Positions 52,188 to 62,398 are shown, counted from the stretch's first letter. The stretch: 64,000 nucleotides of DNA from VRUE01 sp963762205 (GCA_963762205.1 CAVXJZ010000006.1:124001-188000); one strand, 5' to 3'. The notes: generated by a model from the letters alone, not told the origin. A program made the numbers and translations.

Positions 52188-53290
52188 TCAGCCTTCGATC
52201 GCGGCGACCGCCGGCTCGATCTTTTCGGTCAGGGCGCTCGAGAGCGGCGCCGACCCGGCGTTCGAGGCGGCTACTTCCTGTCCCTCGGGGCTGATCACGT
52301 ATTCGAGATAGCTCTTGACCAGAGCGGCTTCGTCGGCCGAGCCGTACTGGGTGCAGGCGATCAGGTAGGAGGTCAGGACGATCGGGTAGGTGCCCGCCGC
52401 ATCCGTCTTCCGATCCAGTTCGAACGGGAACATGTACGGCGTCTTCGCGATGTCCTTCGCTTCCGGCGACTCCTCGAGGATCTTCGCCGCGGCTTCTGCA
52501 GACGGCTCGACGTATTCGCTCGCCGACCTTGATCTTGGCGACGCCGAGTTCGCCGGCCTGGCTGGCGTCGGCGTAGCCGATCGCGCCGTCGCCGGCGCCG
52601 ACCGCTTCGACGACACCGGAGGTGCCCTGAGCGGCCTCGCCGCCCTTGACCGGCCAGTCGCCGTCCACTTCATAGGTCCAGACCTCCGGCGCACGACCTT
52701 GGAGAGGTAGTCGACGAAGTTCTCGGTCGTGCCCGACTCGTCGGAGCGGTTGACCGGGGTGATGCGGGTGTCTGGCAGTTCGACTTCGGGGTTGTCGGCG
52801 GCGATCGCCTTGTCGTTCCAGGCGGTCGATTTCCTGGTTGAAGATCCGCGCCAGCGTTTCCGGCGAGAACTGCAGTTCTTCGACGCCTTCGAGGTTGTAG
52901 ATGATCGCGATCGGCGAGACGTAGTCCGGGATCTCGATCAGCTCGCCCGGGTTCGCAGCGAGCGAGCGCCTTCTTCAGCTCGCCTTCTTCTTCTTCGAGC
53001 GCGGCGTCGCTTCCGCCGAAGGCGGTGCCGCCGGCGATGAACTGCTCGCGGCCGCCGCCGGAGCCGACCGGGTCGTAGGAGATCGTCGCGTCGGAGTTCG
53101 CGTTCTCGAATTCGGCGATCCAGGCTTCCTGGGCCGCCTCCTGGGCGCTGGAGCCGGCGCCCGCGATTTCACCCGAGGCGCTGCCGGAGCCGCCGCCGGT
53201 GCTTCCGCTGTCGCTGCCACCGCAGGCGGCGACGCCGATTGCCAGCAGGGCGAAGGCGGCGAAGACTGCCAACCATCTTGAGGGACTCAC
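52188..53290 (-). CDS. pstS: Phosphate-binding protein PstS, four frame disruptions
   Basis: The GTG at 53290 follows AGAAGGAGA and encodes a lipoprotein signal (LLAIGVAACGGSDSG), then ATISYDPVGSGGGREQFIAG and TAFGGSDAAL, typical PstS. The frame is lost four times: a repeated 4 bp near 52960, an extra C near 52820, an extra GT near 52694 and a repeated 4 bp near 52518. Between them the correct frames read GELIEIPDYVSPIAIIYNLE, TPVNRSDESGTTENFVDYLS, GAGDGAIGYADASQAGELGV and KSYLEYVISPEGQEV. Removing the 11 extra bases gives about 363 residues, the usual length. Either local assembly errors or a dead gene. Confidence 0.85.
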
Positions 53291-53397
53291 TCGATCTCCT
53301 TCTCTCGTGTCATGGCTGCGAAAAGCCACAGTGATCTGGGTCCTCGTCACACTCTCAGGCGCGGTCAGGGCAGCTTGTTACCCGGCTGTATCGAGCA

Positions 53398-53414
53398 TGT
53401 GAAAAAGCTGTGAA
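53398..53414 (-). promoter_or_regulatory. PHO-box-like direct repeat before pstS
   Basis: The reverse strand reads TTCACA-GCTTT-TTCACA: two hexamers exactly 11 bp apart, oriented toward pstS about 110 nt upstream. Actinobacterial PHO boxes are tandem 11-bp units with a GTTCACC-like core. Confidence 0.65.
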
Positions 53415-53469
53415 AGCCCTCGGTTATCGAGCGAGAAGCGGTGGCCGATCCCGTTGCCGCCGGCGGCGG

Positions 53470-54264
53470 TTATCCGGCGGTGACGGTGTCGTGAACCGCT
53501 TGTGAATCCGGCTCCGACGCGGGCACGGCCTCGAGCGCGGCGTCGGGGGCGCCCGCCGTGGACTCGGGGTCGAACCGGTAGCCGACCCCGAAGTGCGTGT
53601 GGATGTAGCTCCAGCCGGGCGAGCGCCTGGCGAGCTTCTGGCGCAGCTTGCGGACGAAGACGTCGACGGAGCGGTCGCCGTGGGCCATCGCGTACCCCCA
53701 GACCCGCTGGTAGATGCCCTCGCGCTCGAGCACCTGGCCCTCGGCGTCGGCGAGCAGGTGCAGGAGCTCGAACTCGCGACGGGTGAGGTCGAGGCTCTCG
53801 CCGCCGACGAAGGCCTGGAACTGGTCGACGCGGATCTCGAGCTCGCCGGCGACGAGCGGCCCGGCAGCCTCGGCGTCCGGGCGGCCCCGGCGCCGCCTGC
53901 GGGCGACAGCTTCGATGCGGGCGATCGCCTCCTCCGGGTGGCAGGGCTTGGAGATCCAGTCGTCGACGCCGAGGCGCAGGCCGCGCACCCGCTGGGCGAC
54001 GGTCGAGCGGCCGGTGCAGACGATCACGCCGAGGTCGGGCAGCATCCCGCAGACCCGCTCGATGTAGTCCCAGCCGTCGTCGCCGAGCACGGCGGGGTCG
54101 AGCAGGACCGCGTTGAGCTTCATCGCGACGAGCTCCTCGGGCGGGATCGCGCTGGCGGTCTGACGCTGCTGCCAGCCGGCGGCCTCCGTGCGCTTCGCCA
54201 GGACCGTGACGAATCCACTGTCGTCGTCGATTACCGCGAGCCTGATGGTCTGCTGTGTGGTCAA
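53470..54264 (-). CDS. OmpR/PhoB-type response regulator
   Basis: This 264-residue regulator has a receiver domain (LAVIDDDSGFVTVLAKRTE, phosphoryl Asp in NAVLLDPAVLGDDGWDYIER, CTGRST, SKPCHPEEA) and a winged-helix DNA-binding domain (SLDLTRREFELLHLLADAEG, SVDVFVRKLRQKLARR, IHTHFGVGYRFDP). Its place beside pst, with PHO-box-like repeats on both sides, suggests it is the phosphate regulator (PhoP/PhoB role). No histidine kinase is adjacent. TTG start; TACAAT at 54320-54325 (reverse) is the likely -10. Confidence 0.9.
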   Translation of the reverse strand: MTTQQTIRLAVIDDDSGFVTVLAKRTEAAGWQQRQTASAIPPEELVAMKLNAVLLDPAVLGDDGWDYIERVCGMLPDLGVIVCTGRSTVAQRVRGLRLGVDDWISKPCHPEEAIARIEAVARRRRRGRPDAEAAGPLVAGELEIRVDQFQAFVGGESLDLTRREFELLHLLADAEGQVLEREGIYQRVWGYAMAHGDRSVDVFVRKLRQKLARRSPGWSYIHTHFGVGYRFDPESTAGAPDAALEAVPASEPDSQAVHDTVTAG

Positions 54265-54319
54265 AGTGGGGCGGCGCCTGTTTCGGACGGACGGCGCATC
54301 CTCGTCTTCGGACCGGAGG

Positions 54320-54325
54320 ATTGTA
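54320..54325 (-). promoter_or_regulatory. -10 element of the response regulator gene
   Basis: TACAAT on the reverse strand, about 55 nt before the TTG start. Confidence 0.4.
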
Positions 54326-54363
54326 TGCGCACCGGACGGCGAGGACGCGGCAAAAGCCCTGCT

Positions 54364-54380
54364 TTCACAGGATTTTCACA
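54364..54380 (+). promoter_or_regulatory. PHO-box-like direct repeat facing away from the regulator
   Basis: TTCACA-GGATT-TTCACA on the plus strand, 11-bp period as before pstS. It points toward a gene-free stretch that ends in a T-tailed terminator. Confidence 0.6.
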
Positions 54381-54399
54381 GGCCGTCGGGTGCAAATTG

Positions 54400-54535
54400 C
54401 GGGCAATCCCGGGGCACCGCCCGCGGTTATCCGGATCTTTACGCCTCGCTCAGCCCGCCGCGGCAGACTCGAGCACTCACGAGACTCCTCTCTCGTCGCG
54501 AACGGCCCACCTGCCCCGGGCCGTTCGCTTTTTAT
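54400..54535 (+). ncRNA. Candidate phosphate-controlled small RNA
   Basis: The plus strand between the PHO-box-like repeat and a strong intrinsic terminator holds no ORF worth calling. Predicted structures include a stem ACGAGA/TCTCGT (54480-54496) just before the terminator. CAAATT at 54391-54396 lies where a -10 would be, so an RNA of about 130 nt is expected. The neighbouring genes on both sides are on the other strand, so the terminator has no other obvious transcript to end. This is inference. Confidence 0.4.
54498..54533 (+). terminator. Canonical intrinsic terminator with T tract
   Basis: GCGAACGGCCC pairs perfectly with GGGCCGTTCGC over 9 nt and is followed directly by TTTTT. The T tract exists only in the plus direction. 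It is the only such textbook terminator in the window. Confidence 0.85.
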
Positions 54536-54584
54536 ACGGCGACCCTGAGTCGGGGCCGCGCTCCCGCGTCCGCGATCTCGTGGG

Positions 54585-55400
54585 TCAGGAGATCGAGCCG
54601 GAGGCGGTGAGGGCGAGGACGAGGACGCCGAGGGCGATCCGATAGGCGACGAAGACGCGCAGCGAGTGGCTGCCCAGGTAGCGGAGCAGCCAGGCGATCG
54701 ACGCGTAGCCGATGACGAACGCCATCAGCGTGGCGATCGCCGTCGCCCCGGCCGAGGCGCCCCCCGATTCGCCGACCTTTCGCAGCTCGAAGAGGCCGCT
54801 GAGGACGACGGCCGGGACCGAGAGCAGGAACGAGTAGCGGGCGGCGGCGACCCGGTCGAAGCCGCGCATCAGGCCGGCCGAGATCGTCGCCCCCGAGCGC
54901 GAGACGCCGGGAATCAGGGCGAGCGCCTGGGCCATGCCGATGTAGAAGCCGTCGCGGCCGTCCATCTCGTCGAGCGCGCGACGCTGCGTGGCGACGTGCT
55001 CGGCGAGCAGCATCACGAAGGAGAAGAGGATGAGGGCGGAGCCGATCAGGTAGAGGCTGCGGGCGCCGGACTCGATCTGGTCCCTGAAGAGCAGCCCGAA
55101 GATCGAGATCGGGATCGTGCCGAGGACGATGAACCAGCCCAGTTTCGCCTCCTGGCTCGCCCGGCGGTAGGGAACCCGCAGCTCGCCGAGCCAGGCGCGG
55201 CCGATCCGCCAGAGCCCGGCCCGGAAGTAGATCAGGACGGCGGCCATCGTCCCGAGCTGGACGACGGCCGTGAAGCCGGCGCCGGGATCGGGCCAGCCGA
55301 GCAGCGCCGGGACTATGCGCAGGTGGCCGCTGGAGGAGATCGGCAGGAACTCGGTGAGCCCCTGGACGGCGCCCAGCACAAGGGCTTCGAGGGTCGACAT
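54585..55400 (-). CDS. uppP: Undecaprenyl-diphosphate phosphatase
   Basis: UppP recycles the cell-wall lipid carrier by removing a phosphate. This 271-residue membrane protein has LTEFLPISSSGHLRIVPALL near the N-terminus and LALIPGVSRSGATISAGLMR in the middle, the two active-site motifs of the BacA type. TAGGAT lies 9 nt before the ATG. It releases phosphate outside, which fits the neighbouring phosphate uptake genes, though it may be coincidence. Confidence 0.95.
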   Translation of the reverse strand: MSTLEALVLGAVQGLTEFLPISSSGHLRIVPALLGWPDPGAGFTAVVQLGTMAAVLIYFRAGLWRIGRAWLGELRVPYRRASQEAKLGWFIVLGTIPISIFGLLFRDQIESGARSLYLIGSALILFSFVMLLAEHVATQRRALDEMDGRDGFYIGMAQALALIPGVSRSGATISAGLMRGFDRVAAARYSFLLSVPAVVLSGLFELRKVGESGGASAGATAIATLMAFVIGYASIAWLLRYLGSHSLRVFVAYRIALGVLVLALTASGSIS

Positions 55401-55409
55401 GGGCGGTGC

Positions 55410-55415
55410 ATCCTA
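55410..55415 (-). promoter_or_regulatory. -10 element for leaderless uppP
   Basis: On the reverse strand TAGGAT, then 9 nt, then ATG at 55400; only 10 nt from the divergent -10 at 55426. Confidence 0.5.
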
Positions 55416-55425
55416 CGAGTTGCGC

Positions 55426-55431
55426 TAGATT
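55426..55431 (+). promoter_or_regulatory. -10 element for a leaderless small membrane protein
   Basis: TAGATT, then 7 nt, then GTG at 55439. Confidence 0.5.
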
Positions 55432-55438
55432 GCCCGGC

Positions 55439-55696
55439 GTGAGCCGCCCGCACCGCCGCCTGATCCTCGTCTCCGCGCTCGCCGCGGCGCTGGCCCTGTC
55501 GCTGCTCGCCGCCCCGCTCGCCCTCGCCGAGAACGGGGTCGGCCTCGCCGGGCCGACCACGGACAAGACGGTGACCTTCTTCTGCTTCGGGGTGATCGGC
55601 TTCTTCGCGCTGCTGCCGATCGTGCTGACCCTGATCCAGAGCCGCCTCGAAAAGCGCAAGGAACAGCGCCAGAGCGACCTCCAGCGCTACGGCTGA
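55439..55696 (+). CDS. Small exported membrane protein
   Basis: This 85-residue protein has a signal peptide (LILVSALAAALALSLLAAPL ending LALAEN), one transmembrane helix (FFCFGVIGFFALLPIVLTLI) and a charged cytoplasmic tail (EKRKEQRQSDLQRYG). Family unknown. The GTG start is set by TAGATT 7 nt upstream; an earlier GTG (55406) lies before the hexamer. Confidence 0.78.
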   Translation: MSRPHRRLILVSALAAALALSLLAAPLALAENGVGLAGPTTDKTVTFFCFGVIGFFALLPIVLTLIQSRLEKRKEQRQSDLQRYG

Positions 55697-55702
55697 CGGC
55701 AG

Positions 55703-56551
55703 TCAGTCGAGCCGGAAGCCGGTGAGCAGGCGCTTCTCGGTCTCGCCCTCGATCTTGGCGACGACCTCGACCCGGCCCTCCAGCGGCGTGTCACGGATCT
55801 TCGTCGCCAGCAGGTCGTCGACCTGGAATATGCCGGCCGAGTTGTTGAGCTCGATCTCGATCCGCACCGGCCGCTCCTCGCCCGCCTCGATCCGGACCTC
55901 GTCGACGGCGGCGGCGGAGATCGAGTGGATGCCCTCCTGGCCGGCCTCGATCGGCAGGCGGGTGCGGCCCTGGGCCATGTCGAGCGCGTCGGCGACGCGC
56001 ACCACCCCGGCCTCGACCGTGTAGGGCTCTCCGCGGCGGCGGTGGCCGATGATCGCGTGCAGGATCTCCGAGGCGACGATCGTCCGCTCCGGCTCGCGGT
56101 AGCTATCGGCCAACAGCCGCTCCAGTGCCCGGTCGGCGAGGAAGAGGCTGTAGGCCTCGTGGTCGGCGCGGTGGATCGACATGCCGACGTCGTGCAGCAG
56201 GGCGCCACCGGCGACGATGACCTCGGCGTCGCGGGCGCTCAGCCCATGGTCGGCGACCGCGGCCGGCTCGACCCCGGACTTGACCAGCAGGCGCAGCAGG
56301 CGAAGGCTGATGTTGAGGACGATCTGCATGTGGACCCAGGAGTGATCCGACATCCCCAGCCGCTCGGACTGGACCTGGGTCATGTACCAACGGGCGCGCA
56401 CCTCGTCGTCCGCGTTGGCGGCGGCCAGGAACGCCTCGAGCTTGCGGTTGCCCCTGGTCGGGGCCCGGACGCGGGCCTCGGCGATCGCCTCCCGCGGCGG
56501 CTTGCGCTGCGGTCCCTCGGGGTCGGGAGTGGGGACGCGCTCTTCGCTCAC
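55703..56551 (-). CDS. HD-domain metal-dependent phosphohydrolase
   Basis: This 282-residue protein has HD-type ligands in MSDHSWVHMQIVLNIS, GGALLHDVGMSIHRADHE and RVADALDMAQGR, plus an RNA- or nucleotide-like C-terminal beta domain. Substrate unknown. GTG start with TAGAGT 6 nt upstream. Convergent with the small membrane gene. Confidence 0.88.
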   Translation of the reverse strand: MSEERVPTPDPEGPQRKPPREAIAEARVRAPTRGNRKLEAFLAAANADDEVRARWYMTQVQSERLGMSDHSWVHMQIVLNISLRLLRLLVKSGVEPAAVADHGLSARDAEVIVAGGALLHDVGMSIHRADHEAYSLFLADRALERLLADSYREPERTIVASEILHAIIGHRRRGEPYTVEAGVVRVADALDMAQGRTRLPIEAGQEGIHSISAAAVDEVRIEAGEERPVRIEIELNNSAGIFQVDDLLATKIRDTPLEGRVEVVAKIEGETEKRLLTGFRLD

Positions 56552-56557
56552 GCCCTG

Positions 56558-56563
56558 ACTCTA
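56558..56563 (-). promoter_or_regulatory. -10 element for the leaderless HD gene
   Basis: On the reverse strand TAGAGT, then 6 nt, then GTG at 56551. Confidence 0.5.
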
Positions 56564-56566
56564 GCC

Positions 56567-57064
56567 TCAGCCGCAGACCGGCCAGGGGCTCGAGCCGGAT
56601 TGCGCGTAGAGGAGCGCCGCGCGGTAGTCCTGCTCCCCCTCCGAGGCGGCGGCCGGGTCGCCGCTGCCGCCGACCGATGCCCAGGTGCCGAAGTCGAACT
56701 GGTACTTGCCGCGGTAGCTGCCGTCCGAGGAGACCGCGGTCGGGTCGCCCCCCGACTCGCAGGCGCCGATCGCCTCCAGGGTCGCCGAGGAGACGCCGGC
56801 CGGTAGGCCGGAGAACGCCTGGCGGCGTCGGCGGCGCAGCCGGGCTCGGCGCGCGGCACGGATCCGCCTGTTGACGACGCGGATCGTGTGGTGGAAGTGC
56901 GCGACCGGCGGCGCGATCCTGGCGATGCTGATCGGCTTCGCCGCCGAGATGCCGACCACGGGTGCGGTGCGGCCGGCGCCGTCAGCGCCGGCCGCGAGGG
57001 CGGTCGCCGGCAGCGCGATCGCGGCGATCAGTACGGGAACGAGATATGTGCGTTTTGCGAGCAA
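56567..57064 (-). CDS. Resuscitation-promoting factor-like muralidase
   Basis: This 165-residue exported protein has a signal peptide (YLVPVLIAAIALPATALAAG), a basic linker (RRARLRRRRRQ) and an Rpf domain at the C-terminus: LEAIGACESGGDPTAVSS with the catalytic Glu, then YRGKYQFDFGTWASVGGSGD and ALLYAQSGSSPWPVCG. Rpf enzymes cleave peptidoglycan and wake dormant actinobacteria. TTG start. A CRP-like palindrome lies 35 nt upstream. Confidence 0.9.
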   Translation of the reverse strand: MLAKRTYLVPVLIAAIALPATALAAGADGAGRTAPVVGISAAKPISIARIAPPVAHFHHTIRVVNRRIRAARRARLRRRRRQAFSGLPAGVSSATLEAIGACESGGDPTAVSSDGSYRGKYQFDFGTWASVGGSGDPAAASEGEQDYRAALLYAQSGSSPWPVCG

Positions 57065-57098
57065 GCGCGGGACCGTGGCGAGTTGTCGGAGCCGATTG

Positions 57099-57114
57099 CG
57101 TGATCGAAGTCACA
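57099..57114. promoter_or_regulatory. CRP-like binding site before the rpf-like gene
   Basis: The reverse strand reads TGTGA-CTTCGA-TCACG, one base from the TGTGA-N6-TCACA consensus. It lies between the rpf-like gene and purU. Confidence 0.55.
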
Positions 57115-57129
57115 CGCGCTTACAAGCGG

Positions 57130-58098
57130 GTGCCGATCGCCACTTCGCCAGGCACGAAGTGGCGTCCGCCACTTGGGGCTGAATTCGAAATTGCGCTGCA
57201 AGATCGGCATTTTCCGGGCCGGTGGAGCGGCAACCGGCATGATTGGTGGATCGCCGACCAGCCCACATCCCGCCTGCTGCTCGCCTGCCCGGACCGGCCG
57301 GGCCTGATCGCCGCCGTCAGCGGCTTCCTCGCCGACGCCGGCCTCAACATCGTCGACGCCGACCAGCACTCCAGCGGCGAGGGCCGCCTCTTCATGCGGA
57401 TGGCCTTCGACTCGGTTCCCGAGGCCGAGCGCAACGCCGTCTACCGTCGCTTCGAGGAGGAGGTCGCCGGCCCGCTGGAGATGGACCACCGCTTCGAGGA
57501 GTCGAGCGAGAGCAAGCGGGTCGCGATCATGGTCTCGCACGAGGACCACTGCCTGAGCGACCTGCTCTGGCGCTGGCGCAGTGGCGAGCTGGGCGCGGAC
57601 GTCGCGGCGGTGGTCTCAAACCACGCCGACCACGCCGACCAGGTGACCGCACTCGGCCTCCCCTATCACCACGTGCCGGTGACGGCGGGCGAGAAGGACG
57701 AGGCGGAGCGGCGCGTGCTCGAGCTGCTGGGCGAGATCGACCTGCTCGTCCTCGCCCGCTACATGCAGGTCCTCTCGGCCGGCTTCCTGGGCGCGCTCGG
57801 CGCGCCCGCGATCAACATCCACCACAGCTTCCTGCCCGCCTTCGTCGGCGCCGACCCCTACCAGCGCGCCCACGAGCGGGGCGTGAAGCTGATCGGCGCC
57901 ACCGCCCACTACGTGACCGAGGACCTCGACGCCGGGCCGATCATCGACCAGGACGTGACCCGGGTCAGCCACCGCGACGAGGTCGGCGACCTGAAGCGGA
58001 TCGGGCGGGACATCGAGCGGCTCGTGCTCGCCCGCGCGGTAAAGGCCCACCTCGACGACCGCGTGCTGCTCGACGGCGACCGCACGATCGTCTTCTAG
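57130..58098 (+). CDS. purU: Formyltetrahydrofolate deformylase
   Basis: PurU releases formate from 10-formyl-THF for purine synthesis and C1 balance. It has an ACT domain (SRLLLACPDRPGLIAAVSGF) and a formyltransferase-like domain (VAIMVSHEDHCLSDLLWRWR, YMQVLSAGFL, INIHHSFLPAFVGADPY, GATAHYVTEDLDAGPIIDQD). The family start would be near 57240, but no standard start codon lies in frame there; an ATG at 57239 is one frame off, suggesting an indel. The GTG at 57130 is the nearest in-frame start and is used only for that reason. Confidence 0.88.
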   Translation: MPIATSPGTKWRPPLGAEFEIALQDRHFPGRWSGNRHDWWIADQPTSRLLLACPDRPGLIAAVSGFLADAGLNIVDADQHSSGEGRLFMRMAFDSVPEAERNAVYRRFEEEVAGPLEMDHRFEESSESKRVAIMVSHEDHCLSDLLWRWRSGELGADVAAVVSNHADHADQVTALGLPYHHVPVTAGEKDEAERRVLELLGEIDLLVLARYMQVLSAGFLGALGAPAINIHHSFLPAFVGADPYQRAHERGVKLIGATAHYVTEDLDAGPIIDQDVTRVSHRDEVGDLKRIGRDIERLVLARAVKAHLDDRVLLDGDRTIVF

Positions 58099-58126
58099 GG
58101 ACTGGCTGGGCAGCCAGCCGATGTCG

Positions 58127-58132
58127 TAGGGT
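58127..58132 (+). promoter_or_regulatory. -10 element for the leaderless P450
   Basis: TAGGGT, then 7 nt, then ATG at 58140. Confidence 0.5.
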
Positions 58133-58139
58133 GGAGGCG

Positions 58140-59491
58140 ATGGAGCAGGCGACGATCGCAGAGCCGGCGCTCGCGGACAGGCCGGCGCGGCCCGGCGTCC
58201 CCCCCGGCCCGAGGATGCCGGCCGCCCTGCAGGCGGGGCGCTACGCGCTCGACCCGCTCAACTTCCTGACCAGGCTGCAGAGGCGCCACGGAGACATCTT
58301 CACCGTCCGGTTCCCCTATTTCGGGCGGCTCGTCTACGTGACCACGCCGGAGCTGGTCAAAGAGGTGTTCACCGGCTCCCCGGAGCAACTGCACGCCGGG
58401 GAGGCGAACGCCACCGTGCTCGAGCCGGCGCTGGGGCCCAACTCGGTGCTCACCCTCGATGAGGCGCCGCACATGCGCCAGCGCAAGCTGCTCCTACCTC
58501 CCTTCCACGGCGACCGGATCGAGGCCTACGGCAAATTGATGCGGGAGGTCACCCTCAGGGAGATGGAGAGCTGGCCGGTGGGCAAGCCGTTCGCGCTGCG
58601 CCCCCACACCCAGCGCATCACCCTGGCGGTGATCATGCGCGCCGTCTTCGGCGTCCACGACGAGGACCGGCTCGCCCGCTTCGAGGGGCTGATCGACAAC
58701 TTCAGCCGCCGCGTCAACGCGGTGGTGGCATTCCCCTTCCTGCGCAGGAACCTCGGCCGCTTCAGCCCCTGGGCGCGGTTCCTGGCGGCACGCGAGGCGA
58801 TGGACGAGTTCATCTACGAGGAGATCGCCCTGCGCCGCGCCGAGGTCGATGCGGGGAAGAGCCACGAGGACGTGCTCTCGCTGCTGCTCGAGGCGCGCCA
58901 CGAGGACGGCTCTCCGATGAGCGACGCGGAGTTGCGCGACGAGCTCGTCACCGTGCTCGGCGCCGGCCACGAGACGACCGCGACCGGGCTCGCCTGGGCG
59001 ATGGAGCGCCTGCTCCGCAACCCCGCGGTCCTGGCCCGGCTGCGCGACTCGCTCGCCACCGGGGACGACGACTATCTCGACGCGACGATCAAGGAGACCC
59101 TGCGCGCCCGGCCGGTGATCGTCGACGTCGCCCGCAAGCTGACCGCGCCCCTCGCAATCGGGGGCTACGAGCTGCCGGCGGGGACCTTCGTGCTGCCCGC
59201 GATCGCCGCCCTGCACTACCGCGCCGACCTCTTCCCGGATCCGGAGCGCTTCCGGCCGGAGCGCTTCCTCGACGGCAAGGCCGAGACCTACGCCTGGATC
59301 CCGTTCGGAGGCGGCGTGCGCCGCTGCATCGGCGCCGCCTTCGCCGAATACGAGATGCGCGTCGTCTTGCGGGCGATCCTCGAGCGCGCCGAGCTCAGCG
59401 CTCCGGACCAGAAGCCGGAGAGGGTCGTCGTCCGCAACATCACCCTGGCTCCGGGCAAGGGAGCCCGGGTGCGGCTCGACCGGCCGCTGGC

Positions 59492-59501
<10 letters not shown>
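58140..59501 (+). CDS. Cytochrome P450
   Basis: This 453-residue monooxygenase has I-helix GAGHETTATGLAWAMERLL (oxygen-binding Thr), the K-helix ExxR as KETLRARP, and the haem-binding loop FGGGVRRCIGAAFAEYEMR with the axial Cys. The N-terminus has no membrane anchor, so it is soluble. It resembles CYP110-type enzymes in general layout, but the substrate is unknown. It ends 10 nt inside the convergent ABC-F gene. Confidence 0.94.
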
Positions 59502-61401
<1,900 letters not shown>

Positions 61402-61408
61402 GCCGCTG

Positions 61409-61414
61409 AACCTA
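61409..61414 (-). promoter_or_regulatory. -10 element for leaderless ABC-F (TTG start)
   Basis: On the reverse strand TAGGTT, then 7 nt, then TTG at 61401. Confidence 0.45.
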
Positions 61415-61430
61415 GCCGAACCGGGACCCG

Positions 61431-61436
61431 TACCCT
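61431..61436 (+). promoter_or_regulatory. -10 element for the leaderless metallo-hydrolase
   Basis: TACCCT, then 6 nt, then ATG at 61443. Confidence 0.55.
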
Positions 61437-61442
61437 CTGCGC

Positions 61443-62393
61443 ATGGACCGCGAGCAGCTGCGGGCGGCGGGGCCGCTCAAGCACGCCGGGGAGCTCGCCG
61501 GGGCACGGCTGAGGAAGCGCAGCGACGAACGCGACGACGGCCAGACGCTGGCCGAGCTGGAGGCGCGGCCCGCAGGGCTGCCGGACGGGCTCGAGGTCGA
61601 ATGGCTGGGTGTCTCCGGCTACCGGCTCACCTACCAGGGACAGACGATCTTCGTCGACCCCTACCTCTCCCGCGCGCCGCTGCGCAACCTGCTGCTGCGC
61701 CGTCCCACCCTGCCCGACCCGGCGGCCCTCGACCGCTTCCTCATGGCGCCCGGCGAGGTCGCCGGTGTGCTCGTCGGCCACACGCACTTCGACCACGCCG
61801 TCGACGCCCCGGCGATCGCCCGCCGCTTCGGCTGCGACGCCTACGGGTCGGACTCCCTGGTCACGCTCATGGGGCTGCACGGCCTCGCCGGGCAGACCGT
61901 CGAGGTCGAGCCCTACCGCACCTACGAGCTGGGGCCCTTCGAGGTCGCCTTCACGCCCAGCGTCCACTCGAAGCTGCTGCTCGGCCTGGCGGTCCCCTAC
62001 GACGGCGACCTGACCTGCGAGCACCTCGACGGCCTCTCGCCGAACGCCTACCGCTGCGGCCAGGTGTGGGGGATCTCGATCCGGGTCGCCGGGCTGCTCC
62101 TCTACCACCAGGGAAGCGCCAACCTGGTCGACGACGCCGTGCGCGAGACCGACGTCGACGTCTTCCTGGCCGGGATCGCCGGGCGAAGCTTCACCAGCGA
62201 CTACTGGCGGCGCATCCTCCCCCTGCTCAACCCGCGCACGGTGGTCCCGACCCACTACGACAACTTCTTCCGCCCGCTCGGCGGTCGCATGGAGTTCATC
62301 GGCAACGCCCAGCTCTCGCGGCTGCCCGAGGAGATCGGCGCGGTGAGCACCGACATCGAGCTCGCCGCCCTCCCGCGCGCCGACCTGCGCTGA
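61443..62393 (+). CDS. Metallo-beta-lactamase-fold hydrolase (UlaG/NAPE-PLD-like)
   Basis: This 316-residue protein has the metal site VGHTHFDHAVDAPAIARRFG, a further ligand in TPSVHSKLL, and PTHYDNFFRPLGGRMEF near the C-terminus. It opens its fold with VEWLGVSGYRLTYQGQTIFV. Members hydrolyse phosphodiester or lactone bonds; substrate unknown. Divergent from the ABC-F gene, the two start codons being only about 40 nt apart. Confidence 0.88.
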   Translation: MDREQLRAAGPLKHAGELAGARLRKRSDERDDGQTLAELEARPAGLPDGLEVEWLGVSGYRLTYQGQTIFVDPYLSRAPLRNLLLRRPTLPDPAALDRFLMAPGEVAGVLVGHTHFDHAVDAPAIARRFGCDAYGSDSLVTLMGLHGLAGQTVEVEPYRTYELGPFEVAFTPSVHSKLLLGLAVPYDGDLTCEHLDGLSPNAYRCGQVWGISIRVAGLLLYHQGSANLVDDAVRETDVDVFLAGIAGRSFTSDYWRRILPLLNPRTVVPTHYDNFFRPLGGRMEFIGNAQLSRLPEEIGAVSTDIELAALPRADLR

Positions 62394-62398
62394 CCGGC

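Noticed and set aside
57139..57240. Possible riboswitch before purU or the rpf-like gene (stem GCCACTTCG/CGAAGTGGC)
   Set aside because: A 9-bp stem exists but I could not match known glycine, THF or c-di-AMP riboswitch cores; it may be a simple hairpin.
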